A stretch of DNA of 64,000 nucleotides from Brienomyrus brachyistius (GCF_023856365.1 NC_064555.1:18424254-18488253); one strand, 5' to 3'. Positions 45,278 through 62,081 are shown, numbered from the stretch's first letter. Notes: a model not told the origin generated them from the letters alone. A program made the numbers and translations.

Positions 45278-48200
45278 TCAGCCCATACGGGTACATTTAC
45301 CCGAAACCTTGGGGAGGGAAAGACAAAGAATCAGTACAAAAACCATTACCAGTACAGTACAATTTTCATTGGTTGCTTTTTAATTACAAATAAAGCACAG
45401 GATTTGGCTCATATGATTACAATTATTTGAACTATATATATACACAATTATTATGTATATATTTTTATTCTATTTCTCTATTTCATATAAGTAGTAAATT
45501 ATTGATGCTATAGCTTTTGTGCATTAATTAATGAATTTATTATAGTGTTAGACAATTAATACTTCCATTTATATTCAATTTGTGTAGTTGAATGTCTTAC
45601 AAAGAGTTTCATAATGTGACCAGCCACCTGAGGCAGTTACCTTACATGCAGTCATTGTGTCACTGGTGCCTGCTAAAGGATGAGGTACCGCGATACCATC
45701 CCTAGCAAGCCTACAGCCTGCCTCTCATACTCACTGCTGGCGTCACTCACATATGCATAACTATGGCTCACAGACGCCCAGAGAGACAGGACGGATGCAC
45801 ATAGCAGCACTGGAGGACTGGGGAATAGGACAAGAGGCGCAGAGACACTTAGAGGTGAAGAGGGGCAGGACCAAGAAACACAGAGACAATCAGAGGGTGA
45901 ATGCGGTTTAGACACAAGGTCTCACCTGCGAGATGCTGACTCCTGTTAGTCTCTCCACAGCCTCTGGCAGTCGGGTCATGATGTCCAGCACCTCCCCAGT
46001 CAGCTTGGCTGCTCCCACTTCAGACCCTCCACTCGACACCATGGTCACCTTCTGTGCTGCTGACAGGGGCTTGCTGATCTCTTCTGCCATCTGGTGGAAA
46101 GTGGGAAGAATACAATTCCTAAAAGGCCTGGAATTCAAGGCCTGTGCAGTGGTTAGCACTGCTGCCTCACACCTCTGGATCCACGGTTCATGATTCCATG
46201 CGTGCGGAGTTTGCATGTTCTCCCTGTGGGGTTTCATCAGGATATTCCAGTTTCCCCCCACAGTCCAAAAACATGCTGAGGCTAACTGAAGTTACCCAAT
46301 TAGCCATAGTTGTGTGATTGTACCCTGCAATGGGTTGGCGCCCCATTCTGGGTTGTTCACCACCTTGCGCCCATAGGACCTTCTGCAACCCTGAATATGA
46401 TAAAGCGGCTGGACTAAATGGACTAAACTTAAGGGAAAACATGGGCCTGTGACTGGTTGAATCCTGTCCTTGGTTATTCCTTGCATAAGAAAAACGGCTG
46501 GATGGATGGAAAATAGGAACTTTGAAGGAACTAGCCATGCAACAAAATGGACTCTTTACGAGCCAAGTCTACAGAGATTACAGTTATATCCAGCTTCAGG
46601 TTTCTTGTTCTCACGCAGCCATTTTAAACCTCGTGGGCTACAGACTTACACATACAGCTGACACCGTCTCAAACTCCTCTTCTGAGACTCACCAAGGGAA
46701 GTTTCTCCAGCAGCATGTCCACCATGGCCCCCTCTTTGTACTCCTTGAAGGCCTCCGCCTTCTTGCTCATTTGCTCCGCATCTGCTTTGCCTTTGGCCTC
46801 CACTGCAAAGGCCTCTGCCTCCCCTTTCACCTGGGAGAGAGGTCAGTCACTGTCACACTGCACAGGCCTCTGCCTCCCCTTTGACCCAGGGGAGAGGTCA
46901 GTCACTGTCACACTGCACAGGCCTCTGCCTCCCCTTTCACCTGGGAGAGAGGTCAGTCACTGTCACACTGCACAGGCCTCTGCCTCCCCTTTCACCTGGG
47001 AGAGAGGTCAGTCACTGTCACACTGCACAGGCCTCTGCCTCCCCTTTCACCTGGGAGAGAGGTCAGTCACTGTCACACTGCACAGGCCTCTGCCTCCCCT
47101 TTTTCCTGGGAGAGAGGTCAGTCAGTCACACTGCATAGGCCTCAGCCTCCCCTTTCACCTGGGACTCACCCTGATGGATTCTGCCTCAGCCTCGGCCTCC
47201 ATAATGAGCTGGAGGCTGCAGACACATGCAAGAGGGCAACAATCAGCACAACAGGGGACTAAAGATACAGCCTATCTGCAGCTTGCAGGCATGGAGCAAA
47301 AGGGGAGCCGGTCTCACCGCTCAGCCTCAGCCAGTTTTTCGAGGCGGTAACGCTCAGCCTCGGCTGGCTTCCGGACCTTGGCCTCCAGCTCCTTCTCCTT
47401 CCGGATGATTTCCTGTTCCTGAAGCATTATCTGCTGGGCCCTCTCCACAACCTGCACCTGCATCTTCTCCTCCTCGATACGCTGCTTTGTCTTTGCTGCC
47501 TGTGATAAAGAGTTTGTACAGTCTGCTGTTGCTCCAGTGTTTTTGCCCTTAGTGTGCAGTGCTGCCTATGCTGCTCGGCAATGATACCACCTCTCTTAAC
47601 ACACCTGAAGCTGGTAGGCCATCTCAGACTCCGCCTTCTTGGTGTTGACTTCAATGTCATAAGCGGCTTTCTTCAGTTCATAGTCCCGCTGAGCCTTGGC
47701 CATCTCAATCTCATTGAGGTACTGAGCAGACACTTTCTCCTGCATTGCATGAGCTTCCTGCAAACAGGAGGCAGAAGCAGAGGGTGAAGGTGAGGAGGAA
47801 GGTGGAGAAGGGAGGCTACCTGGACAGGACCCACATGGGGGACATGACTCACCCTAATTACGGCATCCCTCTTGTTCTGGGCCTCCCCAATTCGGGCATC
47901 TTTCTGTACCTGAGCGGTGCGGGCCTTCCCCAGAGAGTGCAAGTAATCCTGGGAAGGGAGACAGAAGGGCAGTTTACTGACTGACTGCCCAGCGAGGGAG
48001 GTGAAGATAAGGCAGAGGTTGATATGGCACCTGGTCATCATGGACGTCTTTCAGGGTGTAGCTGACCACGCTGATGCCCATGTTGACCAAATCAGAAGAA
48101 GCCACTTTGAAGACCTGCTCAGAGAACTTCTTCCTGTCCTTGTAGATCTCCTATAGACAGAGAGACAACGAGCGATTCCTGCGACAGTGTGGGGCATAAG

Positions 48201-49531
48201 TGGGTGCCTGCGTGTGTGAAACGCATTTTTCTGTGCTCCTGTGCAGCTGCACATGATTTACCTCTACAGTCAAGTGAGCGATGATGGCCCTCTGGTGGCC
48301 CTCTAGGGTCTCCAGGGCGATCTGGGCAATCTCGCCTTCTGATTTCCCCATGAACATCTGACAAGCTGCTGCTAGCATCTCCTTGTTCTGACCCTGAATC
48401 TTCATCTATGGATGGATCATGATTCAAACAATGCCCATCAGTCAATGACAGGCTGACTACACAGCACAGCAGAAAGACTGCACACAGCCATTTCACATAT
48501 GCTGTACATATTGTACACAGCAGGCACTGTATGCACTGTAAACAGCACCTTGACTGCACAGTGAACATTGCGCATGGCCATTCCACAGACACTGCTTGGT
48601 AAACCGATGTTCAGTGTACCTGGGCAATGCCAGTGACGGAAATGGGCACGCCGTGTCTGGTGTACACTTTGTCACTCTTCACATTTAGGGTTAGGGTGTT
48701 CAGAGAGATCCTGAAAAACACACAGAAGCGGAGAGGCAGCGTGTATCAAAACACCTCACACTGTCACTATCACTGCAGAGCAAAATAACTAATGTCTAAT
48801 CACACGAGCCCTAAGGCCAGCAGCTGGCTAAGTGCAGAGGGACTGAATGTTTACCTTTGGATCTGCTGAATACAGGGGACGACGAAGACCCGACCACCCG
48901 CGATCATAAGGGGAGGCGAGCGACAGAAACCTATGGAGAGTGCACATGGACACCAGACTGAATGTATATGTAATAATGCAAGAGTGTGGAGAGCTGGTCA
49001 CGTGTGTTTGAAGGGTCGATGTGTTTGGGCATGTGACAGATTCAATTTAATTTATCTTGGACTCATTTCTGAAACATTTCAGCGACACAATAATGTTTTT
49101 TCTGTCTGTCCGAGTGTGACAACAAATCCCCGGAATGGCTGCGACATCCCAAAGGAGAGGTTTGAGGAGCAAGGCTTTGTTCTTCAAGCAAGCCTACAAC
49201 ATTTAATTTTTTGAAGAATAGAAGATATACTTCGCATTATAATGCAGTATATACTGTATCGATAAATAGATAAGTTGTTTTAAATATAATTTTCCCTGGC
49301 AGCCTAAGATTTTTGCACAGTCCTCCTATATTTATACAAGAGTCTCAAAAATAGTAAGTGGTTGTGCACGAAGGATCAGCTTTATGTATTTTATTAAGCG
49401 TACTCGGCATATGTCTTTAAGTAACTCATTTCATTTAAAATTGTGGAAAACATTATAAAACATTTCAGCCATACATGCAGCATCTTACCTGACACCACCA
49501 TTGCCTCATTGGGCCCACATGTGTAGAACAT
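45278..49531 (-). CDS. flot1: Flotillin-1, complete
   Basis: Lipid-raft scaffold protein on the inner face of the plasma membrane and endosomes; hetero-oligomerises with flotillin-2. Coding exons: 49531-49489, 48930-48855, 48710-48620, 48405-48262, 48150-48031, 47948-47853, 47757-47605, 47499-47318, 47215-47170, 46830-46693, 46090-45926, 45307-45278. They sum to 1284 nt, 427 aa, exactly the human length, and all phases close. The N-terminus [15 protein letters not shown], the palmitoylation-site Cys34 ([10 protein letters not shown]) and the SPFH domain ([48 protein letters not shown]) are clear. A Glu/Ala-rich coiled coil follows ([37 protein letters not shown]). The C-terminal block [19 protein letters not shown] is conserved. 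The last exon gives VSGKCTRMG, nine residues as in human VNHKPLRTA but diverged, so it is less certain. Intron 9 consists of 55-bp copies of the exon 10 acceptor. Confidence 0.96.
46135..46425 (+). mobile_element. V-SINE-like SINE, diverged
   Basis: It shows CAGTGGTTAGCACTGCTGCC, then the core (GTTTGCATGTTCTCCCTGTG, CAGTCCAAAAACATGCTGAG) and the tail, in a flot1 intron between the exons at 46693 and 46090. The internal sequence is truncated. Confidence 0.75.
46810..47169 (-). repeat. 55-bp tandem array of a flot1 3' splice site, about 7 copies, filling an entire intron
   Basis: On the minus strand each unit is a pyrimidine tract CCTCTCTCCCAG followed by GTGAAAGGGGAGGCAGAGGC (codons VKGEAEA of exon 10) and TGTGCAGTGTGACAGTGACTG. 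Exon-edge positions recur every 55 bp: 46830 (authentic), 46885, 46940, 46995, 47050, 47105, about 47160. The 46885 copy has lost its AG. The last copy abuts the donor of exon 9 (47170). Confidence 0.93.
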
Positions 49532-50482
49532 CTTGAGTTGAATCTAGGACTGCAGAAAAATGTGCATAGGCCTTTACAAACACCTTACACACACCACTGG
49601 CCAAAAGTCATCTAAACATAACATTTTCCACAAAAAACTGGGTATATGTAGTATTGTACAATTATATGTGTATGTGAAAAATAAAAATACACTAATAAAA
49701 AAGCACTATGTTTAGATTTAGCAAAGGAATCCTTTCATACGTTGTAATTTTGACCTAAGAATGCATGTGTGTAATTTTCAGTACAAGTGGAAGGTGTTTT
49801 TCCTTGGAACTGTTGATCCTTAATGCATTAGAAAATCATTTAATTTCATTTCGAAAATGTGTATTATTATGTTACCACGACTCGATGGTTTTGCAGTAAG
49901 AGGCTACTGTATTGCTCAGTCCAGGTATAATTATTATATCTATTTGTCAATTAATTTAGAAATCTGAATAAACTACTCTAGAATCCCTGGGTATGGACAT
50001 TTAAATCGAATTAATGGGCTTTCTGAAGAGCAGTAATTATACAGACTTGTGTTATTTATAAGAATTTAAGAAAAAAATGTACAAAACACGACCATTGCCG
50101 TATATCACAACAGAAAGCTTCTTCATGACGCTAAAACCCCACCCAGCTTGGGACATTATCCCGACCCCCCAGCTAGCCTACTACTGAGTAGCTAACAGCC
50201 TTTCAGCGCATCTGACGGCGCAGATGAAGCCGTCGTTCATTAACCCCCAACATTGTACACTTCAATTATTATAAATGATATTAACAAATAATCATAAATA
50301 AAACATTCAGGTCTAATATAACGTTTTAAGTACAACTTTACCAAGCCAATGTAAGATAGCAGCATGCTAATGTGACGCTTAGGCAAGTTTTCCACCATTT
50401 ACTGAAGTGCTGGAACACAAACGCAACACTAAGCATGTGGACAGACCCCGTATTGCTCAATATATGAGCGAGATCCACTTAC

Positions 50483-50650
50483 CAATGGTGTATTATCGCT
50501 GCAAAAGCGGAACACAGACGCGTCGGAAAAGCCGCAGGTCTGTCCGCTGCTGTGGCGTTACGTCACAATATAATGTTTGGCTGCACGTCGGGCGCGCCGG
50601 AGTCTCCCTGTGCGCTGGGCTCATCGGGAGCGAATCCACGCCCACGTCCT
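50483..50650 (-). promoter_or_regulatory. Probable flot1 5' UTR exon and CpG-rich promoter
   Basis: A strong minus-strand donor CACCATTG/GTAAGT ends an exon at 50483. The ATG exon has an acceptor at 49550-49551 (TTTTTCTGCAG), so a non-coding exon 1 is likely. The upstream DNA is CpG-rich with a CRE/ATF-like TTACGTCA near 50558. No TATA box. Confidence 0.55.
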
Positions 50651-52400
50651 CTTGGGTACCACATAATAACCTGTGCAGTTAAAGCCTCTTCATTTTTAAT
50701 CGTGGATATGGAGCGTATGTTTATTCGAAACGGAAGAATATTGTTCTTCATATTTACATTTTTAAATCAGTCCTAGAAGCTAAAGTTGAATGCAATGTCA
50801 GTCATTACCCAAGAAGTGCAGTTTTGTGTGTTTAGGTTCGTATTTACTTCGCAAACGGTAATTTCTGAAACCCACTGTGTATGTAGCCTACACATATAAC
50901 GCATAATGTTTTAAGAAACTCCCAGCCATAATCGGGAATAATCACTTCACGAAAAAGTATTTTTTTTAATTTCTAGTCATACTGCTGAAGCGGGTATTTT
51001 CTCTCATTTTATTAATTCCGATACGCAAGATGCGCAACTTACGCCACAACGGAGAACGTGTGACGACAGATGTAAAACATAATGTGACACATTAAACAAA
51101 TAGGGCTAAACTCTAGTTACTGCGCACATTATCTAAGTCATTATATAAATATAATCTAACATTTAAAATCAAAGGAATAACGTGCTTCTGTAATGCTTGA
51201 CCGGGGTTTTAAAGTGAGACATCAATTTCTGTAATATCATGGCTGTGAACTCCCATTCCTGCTGCAGTTCTACAGGTTTCGGAATACACTCGTGATTCAC
51301 CCCAGAACATAATTGAGACCTGGCAGCTAAATAAATGCTTAAAACAACTGCTTTTCTGCAGTGAATTATAGAGATACGGCCACTGTTTTTTTTCTATTGT
51401 TCATCCTTGAATGCTTTGTAAGACACATCCTTCCCCTCCCCCTCGTTTTTGCTACACCACCAGAACAGTAAATCATCCTAGCCACTAAACATGAGAATGC
51501 GCACTGATAATAAACACCATTGTCAAAACATCATCTCATGAAATACAACAAAAAGGCTTAAAAGCTTGCTTCACCTTTACCTTTAATATGGTCTATCTTA
51601 GGACTACATAGGCTGAGCAGCTGGTTTCAGGAAGGTAATTCTCATAATACATTTTACTGTCGCCGGGTAGTGTACATCGAACCACTCCAGTGACAATGCA
51701 CAAAAAAAATAAAATAATATATATATATATATATATGTCTTATATAGATAATTGAGAATTTTGCAGAAGAAAGCTGAATGAGGAGTGAAGCGCAAGGAGG
51801 TATGGCCAAATAAACCGACAAATAATAATATTTTATTCTGGGGGGTAGGATCAGGGCGGACGTGTACACCCATTATTTAATTTGGCTTCGTTCGTCCTCC
51901 TATAAATAAACCTTTGCCTTTATACAATTAAGTCCTCCTCTAACGCTCTGCTACGCCATTGTTTTATTCAACACTTAACTGACTCTATTAAAGAGTAATG
52001 CATACTTAAAATAAAATACTCTATTCGCCCATAATCTATTTAAAACGATACCGTTATAACGCTTTGGACCTTTCAGACATAATTCAGCACCAGGGTTACC
52101 TCCCCTATCGATGAACAGTTAGGTCTACTATACTGTACTCTGACATTATTCATAACATACAACGTTGGCTACATTTTGCTTAAATGATATATTTTTCATT
52201 GATTAAATGGTCCTCCTGGTGTTACTGGGTTTGCGTTTTATGTTTAATGTTTAAATACATGTGCGTAAATCTTCCATCAATTCGTATTTATTACGAACAA
52301 TGACTGCATGACTACTCCCTTTCCACACAACGTAGTCTCTATAAAGCACAGAGACAACTTCCGGCCCTTAGCTTCGCCACTAAGAAACCCCATCGCTGTA
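50651..52400. other. Divergent intergenic region between flot1 and tubb
   Basis: AT-rich, no coding exon seen. A short TA microsatellite lies at 51717-51737. Otherwise nothing recognised before the tubb promoter. Confidence 0.55.
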
Positions 52401-52416
52401 GCATATTCCACAAAGA

Positions 52417-52540
52417 CCAATAAGATTAGAGTTCTCCCGGCATCTGTTGTTCATCGCCAATCACAAGTCACAGCCTCGTTTTGGCCACCGTCCAAATATA
52501 TAAATCCTTTGTCCCGTTATATTTCTATTAAAGGGTGTCT
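52417..52540 (+). promoter_or_regulatory. tubb core promoter: two CCAAT boxes and a TATA-like box
   Basis: CCAAT occurs at 52417-52421 and 52457-52461 and a TATATAAAT element at 52497-52505, about 140 bp upstream of the ATG. Spacing predicts a start near 52530 and a short 5' UTR of about 110 nt. Confidence 0.6.
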
Positions 52541-52644
52541 GGTCCAGCGTAGGCATTACTTGTAGTGTGACGAACAGTAGTTTCGTATCTCAGACAAAAC
52601 TTTGTCTTTATATATTTACTCTAACTTTAACATAGGCAGACAAG

Positions 52645-56746
<4,102 letters not shown>

Positions 56747-57940
56747 ATAAGAAATGAGAGGGATTTTTGGGGGGTGGGTGGGTAGGGGGGGGTGTTAAAG
56801 GTGTGACCAGTGGAAGGTGGCTGAATGTAATACCAGGAGAGTGCCAAAATGTCAGCCAATCAATCGGGAACCAATACTCAAATTTTACATGGGCGCACCT
56901 AACTAGAAGTAGCTTAATGAAAAGAAACCAGAGGGTGAATGGAATAAGGGGTGTAGAGCGTAAGGGACAGGATTCCTGTTTCTCTAGGTGAGTTACAAAG
57001 CATTCCAGAATAAAATGATGGGGAAAATAACCCAAAGCAAAATTATGAAAAGCACAGTAAGTCTTTGCGCCGCCGAGGTAAAGACCCCAAAGCACCGAGC
57101 ACGGGCTGGTGAAACGTGCCAACACATAAATCCGGCCACAAACCAATCGGAAAGAAGCTGGAATGTGCAAGTGTACAGGGTGAAGGGCCAGAAGGAAAGC
57201 TGATCAGTCTGTTTTTACTTTAGTTTCCATTGGTATCTTCAATTTTAAATTGGATTTGTTAACAGCTGTTATGCGAATTCAACTTAAAGGTGCAAAGTAA
57301 GGTTGTGAGGTAGTATCCTGTTACCACCCGCTGTAGCAGGAATAGTAAGCTGCAGAATGTGGAAACTTTCAGATGCATAAACAGGCAAGGGATGCGCTGC
57401 GAAGTGTGAGAAGAGTGTAAATAGCAGCAGCGGGAGCGCTGAGCATAGGAGGGAGGAGCGAGCCGGGTGCCGCGGCAGCTCAGGTGGCCCTCGTCCGGAC
57501 GCCAGCCACCGTCTCGGCGGGTCTGTCATGGGAGCTGCACAGAGGATGTGATACCTGCATTTACGGCTCGCGTGGCCATCGACCGCAGTCAAGAGGCCAT
57601 GCTTGGATTCACGCTCGCAGCGGAGACCTTCATGCCTTGGCAGGAGTGCTCGGCTCATTTGATCACGTTTTTAATGCATTGTTGGTGGGTCACTAGGGTT
57701 GTAGGATCTGTGCAGCACAATCTTCTGTTTAGATCTCTGACACACTGGTGACCATCGGCATGCACACCCCCACAAGCCCAGTGTTTATGTGTTGAGCCGT
57801 TTTGTCCAATCAGAACCTCCTGTTGGATTTTTAATTATTGCAATATTATTTTGATGAATACTTTTTTTAAAAAAGAGATGTGCTTTGTGATGGAAAAGAT
57901 TGAACCTCTGAGAAGAAATAAAAGGCATTTTTATAAAAAT
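56747..57940 (+). other. tubb 3' UTR
   Basis: Non-coding sequence from the stop codon to just past the AATAAA at 57917, about 1.2 kb. It begins with a G-rich tract (GGGGGGTGGGTGGGTAGGGG at about 56768). Confidence 0.55.
57917..57922 (+). terminator. tubb poly(A) signal AATAAA
   Basis: Canonical AATAAA followed by a GT-rich stretch (TTTGTTTGCGTCTGTGAGTT) about 25 nt downstream. Confidence 0.6.
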
Positions 57941-58007
57941 CGAATTTGTTTGCGTCTGTGAGTTTGTCCGCATGAAATATAGAGCCTCATCATCTCTGGA
58001 ATATGTG

Positions 58008-58042
<35 letters not shown>

Positions 58043-58149
58043 AACTTAAGAATATAACGGCATTTAATGAAGTTCACTTTTGTCTTCGCATAAAGACCTA
58101 ATGAGAAAGGTCAGTACTCCTATTTCCTCGGTTACCATTCTGTATCTGT

Positions 58150-58435
58150 CCATCTAACCATGGATCCTGTTCAACGATGAAGAGGGACCTCACGTCAATC
58201 CCAGGCGGCAAAGGGCCCAAGGGAACCTAATCCAGTCATCTGAAAGGTGGCCACACTATGGGCAATTTCGAGGCCCTGGTAAACCTACATGCATGTCATT
58301 GGGACAGGAGGAAACCCGAAGACTGCCAGTAGAACACGCACACTCCGCACAGGCCGGGCAGGACAGATCTGAGTGCAGATCCACAGAGGTGTCACCTCAC
58401 AGGGCTAACTGCTGAGCCACCTGATGGCTGTATGT
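58150..58435 (-). mobile_element. Diverged V-SINE-like SINE, minus orientation
   Basis: It contains GGGACAGGAGGAAACCCGAA and CACGCACACTCCGCACAGGC (complement of the core) and ends with the inverted head GTCACCTCACAGGGCTAACT, GCTGAGCCACC. Confidence 0.6.
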
Positions 58436-58894
58436 AGCTTTAGGAAATTTGGTGGATGGTAGGAATCCTTAAAAGACTTTCAATGAGGATTAACATTGTG
58501 TGACAAAACATCTCAAGTTTTAAATTTGTTTACATCCCAGTGAGTTCACTGGTTCTCCCTGCAGGTGGCAGTGTTGTTTCTGTCTGCTGCTCCCATTCAC
58601 CCAAACACACAGAGAACACCCCCTGCAGACAGGATCATCTGAAGATGAACACATCAAAGGCCAGTGCAGCCAGGACTGTTTTCAGTGCAGGAAGACGTTC
58701 AGCTCTGAGAGCATCAGGGTACTGAAATACACACAATCTAGGACATGTGGCTGAGTGAACCAGCAGATGGTCTCTGTTCTGATGGTGAGGTTTCACATTC
58801 AGCGACTGAGCTGTCAAAAAGGCCTGTCTCTGCCTTGTGTATATATTTGGTGACAGTGAGGCCAGGAGCAGTTGGTGTCTTGATTTGTCTATAA

Positions 58895-59010
58895 CAGTTT
58901 TTCTCAAGCCGATCCCGAGAGACCCCAGATGGTCGACATTTTTGCTCTCTCCCAGTTCCCTACCATGCAGTTCACATTTTTGAGCATCAACTGGACCAGT
59001 GTGAGAAACA
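58895..59010. repeat. Interspersed repeat fragment shared with 7760-7835
   Basis: CAGTTTTTCTCAAGCCGATC through TTTTTGCTCTCTCCCAGTTC resembles the copy in chd4 intron 1. Confidence 0.45.
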
Positions 59011-59522
59011 CTTGTCTAGAGGAATGTAGATTTGAATCCTTGCCATTCTGCTATTGATCACGGTTTCCGGTGGACCAGCATTTCCTTGCTTACTGCACAT
59101 TTAAAAACATGAGCTGATTTGAATGAGCATTCCAGGCAAGCAAAGGCCTTACTCAGACTTACAGAGCAGCTGGCAGCAGAGAGTGCGCCATCATTTAGAC
59201 TCCATTATATGGCACAAGAAGGCATCAGATCAATTTGTTGTTTCAGTCAATTGAGTGAAATCAATGGGCAGCATTCTGCTGGTATTGTGGCCTGCTGTGT
59301 TAGAGCGCCCTCTAATGTTGAGGGTCGGCAAGTGTGAGGATTGATGCCACATGATTGCCTTTCATTTCTTTGTCGGCTGCACACCCCCCACAGACAGTCC
59401 ATCTTCCTCCTAAGACTGAAATATTGTCAATTTCCAAAAGCAGGAGCAGAAGGATGCACTTCTGGAACATCCACTCAACAGAGGAAACAAAACTGTAACT
59501 TTTCAAAAATATATTATATTTT

Positions 59523-59880
59523 TAAAATAAGGGGGTGGCATGGTGGTGCAGTGGTTAGCACTGTCGCCTCACACCTCTGGGACCCGGGTTCGAGTCTCCG
59601 CCTGGGTTACATGTGTGTGGAGTTTGCATGTTCTCCCCACGTCGTCGTGGTACTCCGGTTCCCCCCACAGTCCAAAAACATGCTGAGGCTAATTGGAGTT
59701 GCTAAATTGCCGGTAGGTGTGAGTGTGTGAGTGAATGGTGTGTGAGTGTGCCCTGCGATGGGCTGGCCCCCCATCCTGAGCTGTTCCCTGCCTCGTGCCC
59801 ATTGCTTCCGGGATAGGCTCCGGACCCCCCGCGACCCAGTAGGATAAGCGGTTTGGAAAATGGATGGATGGAAATAAGAG
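59523..59880 (+). mobile_element. Full-length V-SINE/DANA-like SINE
   Basis: Head GTGGTGCAGTGGTTAGCACT, B box GGGTTCGAGTC, core CATGTTCTCCCCACGTCGTC, and tail GGTTTGGAAAATGGATGGAT. A short flanking direct repeat AAATAAG is visible. It is closely similar to the copies at 9775 and 13169, so recently active. Confidence 0.87.
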
Positions 59881-62035
59881 GGAACAGGAATTACAGCAGG
59901 CAGGAAAATAATGCCGTTCAGGGTGTCTAGATTTCTGTTCCTTGGTGTCCTCTGCAGTGCTGGTTCAAATAAAATGTAAGGACATTATTGTCTTTTGAAC
60001 TGGTTGGTTTCATAACAAAAAATGATTTCCATATATAGCATTAATTTCCTGCACTACACGTGGTAAACTATAAAATGACACATCTATAAACTCCATGGCC
60101 CTGTGAATTTAACAGAACCTTCCTGCAAGGAGAGAAAGGCAGATTCACGCGTCTGATCATAAGAATGTGGGTGTTTTCTATACAGTCATTTATGGCAAAA
60201 AGGTGGTGAGCAGATTGATTAAATAGCACTGCAGAGGAGAAGTGAAAATATAAACTAATCCCACAGTTTGTTGGCTTTCAGTTCATGCTGCCATCTGGAC
60301 TGGGCAGCATTTTCTGAGCCTCACTCTGAGCAGAATATAGCTCAGGCAGAGCAATGAATGACTGCGATAGAAGGAACCCACATCGATCGCTCGCCATCAA
60401 ATTCATTATAAAAAACATACATTTACACAACACATGAAAATATTTATATAGGTTGCCCAGGAAAAATCTTACACTTTCTTTATACCAAGATATCTCACAG
60501 GGATACACACACACACACACACACACATATCCCACAGTCACCTACTCTGCAGCACACAAACATGCTTACACAACGCAGACTGTATTCTCCTTAATGCAGC
60601 CTGGTTTCCATAGTCTGACCGCCCAGAACTTCCTTCATACACTCAGCACATATTCTATGTTTATCTCACACAGCATGGCACAAGAGTTCGTAGACAGTTT
60701 TAATGAGCATTTTATTCACTGGGATGGAAAAAGAGAAACAGGACCTAATTATGCCGGTTAAAAGAGCATTAAGAACATGAGTTGATATACCTCTCATTAC
60801 TCTAACCGAAAATGCATCCAACTCCATGGCCATCATGAAAGGGTGCAGGTGTTGTCCAAGGTGCCGATGAAACCAGTTAACTTCTTACAGGTTATTGCAC
60901 AGCTGAGGAGGTCTAACCAGCCTTCTTTGGAGGAATCTGAATGTCGAACAGATTGCCTGCCCTCTGTGAACATAGTAATTGTGGAGATTCATAAGCAACA
61001 AGAACCTCTGTAAGAAACGGCAGAGCAGATCTCCTGACAGGCTTAGAACTCAATAATAGTAATTTGAATTCAGAAGTCTTAAGAGGTGATTTGTTCAGCT
61101 AGAATGGTGTTAAATTTAGACTCGAGGCACATTTAGTCCCGATGTAACTTTAGTGTGGATTATTCTTTAAACTTCCATTAACGACAGACAGTACCCAATG
61201 TATTCAATTCTTCTTAGCAAATAAATTATTTTTAATTATTTGCATACGTGCTCCACACGTAATTTGTTATCGTCAAGCGTCAGATAAATGACTAAATGTA
61301 AAATGTAAATGAATGTGTGCATTGGGGTCAGGGATATAAAGTAAGCTTATCAATTTAATCTATTAAATTAATCTTAATTCACGATCTGATAAGCAGCAAG
61401 ACACGAGCAAACATACTAGTATTTAGAGTATATTTGGCTAGTGGACTAGTCATGTCACAGTAATCGGTACAGTATTTAAAATGTATCGTTTTCAGTTCTC
61501 TGCGTTTGCCACTTAGAAACAGTGCGAGGAAAGATGATCCCACGATCTTCAGTAAAAGCAGGAAAGACGGATTCCTTGCGTTCTGTGCTGCATTCAGGAA
61601 GTAAGCTCTACGATACAAGTGTATCCCGAAAGCCGTATGTCCCGATAATGAAACTAAGACCAGTTACACAGAGATGTCGAAACTTTCCAAAGTTTTGCCG
61701 GATGACGTTGAATGCCGAGCAGTCTGACCAAGCCGCCCTGCTCCTTCACTAACATTCCTGTTTAGTCTCGGAGCGGCACCTCATTGATTCCGTCCGATTT
61801 TCGATAGGCGATTCAAGCGATCACCGACTTCAAAGAAGCAAAAGAACAGGTGAAAGTACATTCTTGGCTTCCAGTCTCTGTTAGAGCTGTAATGTACTTT
61901 TCGACGGTGGTCTGCAGAAAACGTTTTACTTGCTTATAATTTACATTTAACCACGTTCGCTTTGTCGGGGATTTTATGAGTTCCTTGTCTTGGCAGGATT
62001 TTAAGACCACTTCCTGACGCTTCCTCGACTTCACA

Positions 62036-62081
62036 ATGAAGCCCGTCGGGCTCCTTACGGTTGTTTTTGCAGTAATTCAAG
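62036..62081 (+). CDS. Putative signal-peptide first exon of an unidentified secreted or membrane protein (partial)
   Basis: ATG at 62036 opens MKPVGLLTVVFAVIQG: a lysine followed by a hydrophobic core typical of a signal peptide. The frame ends in phase 1 at a strong donor (CAAG/GTAAGAATT). A short signal exon with a phase-1 junction is characteristic of immunoglobulin-superfamily and many other type I receptors, whose next exon would encode the first extracellular domain. I find no convincing second exon before the window ends, so the gene would continue to the right. An open frame this short could arise by chance; the identity is unknown. Confidence 0.4.

Larger units (their letters stand above)
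57941..62035. other. Intergenic stretch right of tubb
   Basis: No coding exon recognised. Contents: AC microsatellites at 58013-58040 and 60507-60527, a diverged inverted SINE at 58150-58435, a repeat fragment at 58895-59010, and a full SINE at 59523-59880. A stretch at 61265-61310 resembles a SINE tail. Confidence 0.55.

Noticed and set aside
46715..47350. 211-codon plus-strand frame through the flot1 region
   Set aside because: Arises from the 55-bp array (55 x 3 period) opposite the flot1 coding strand; no independent support.
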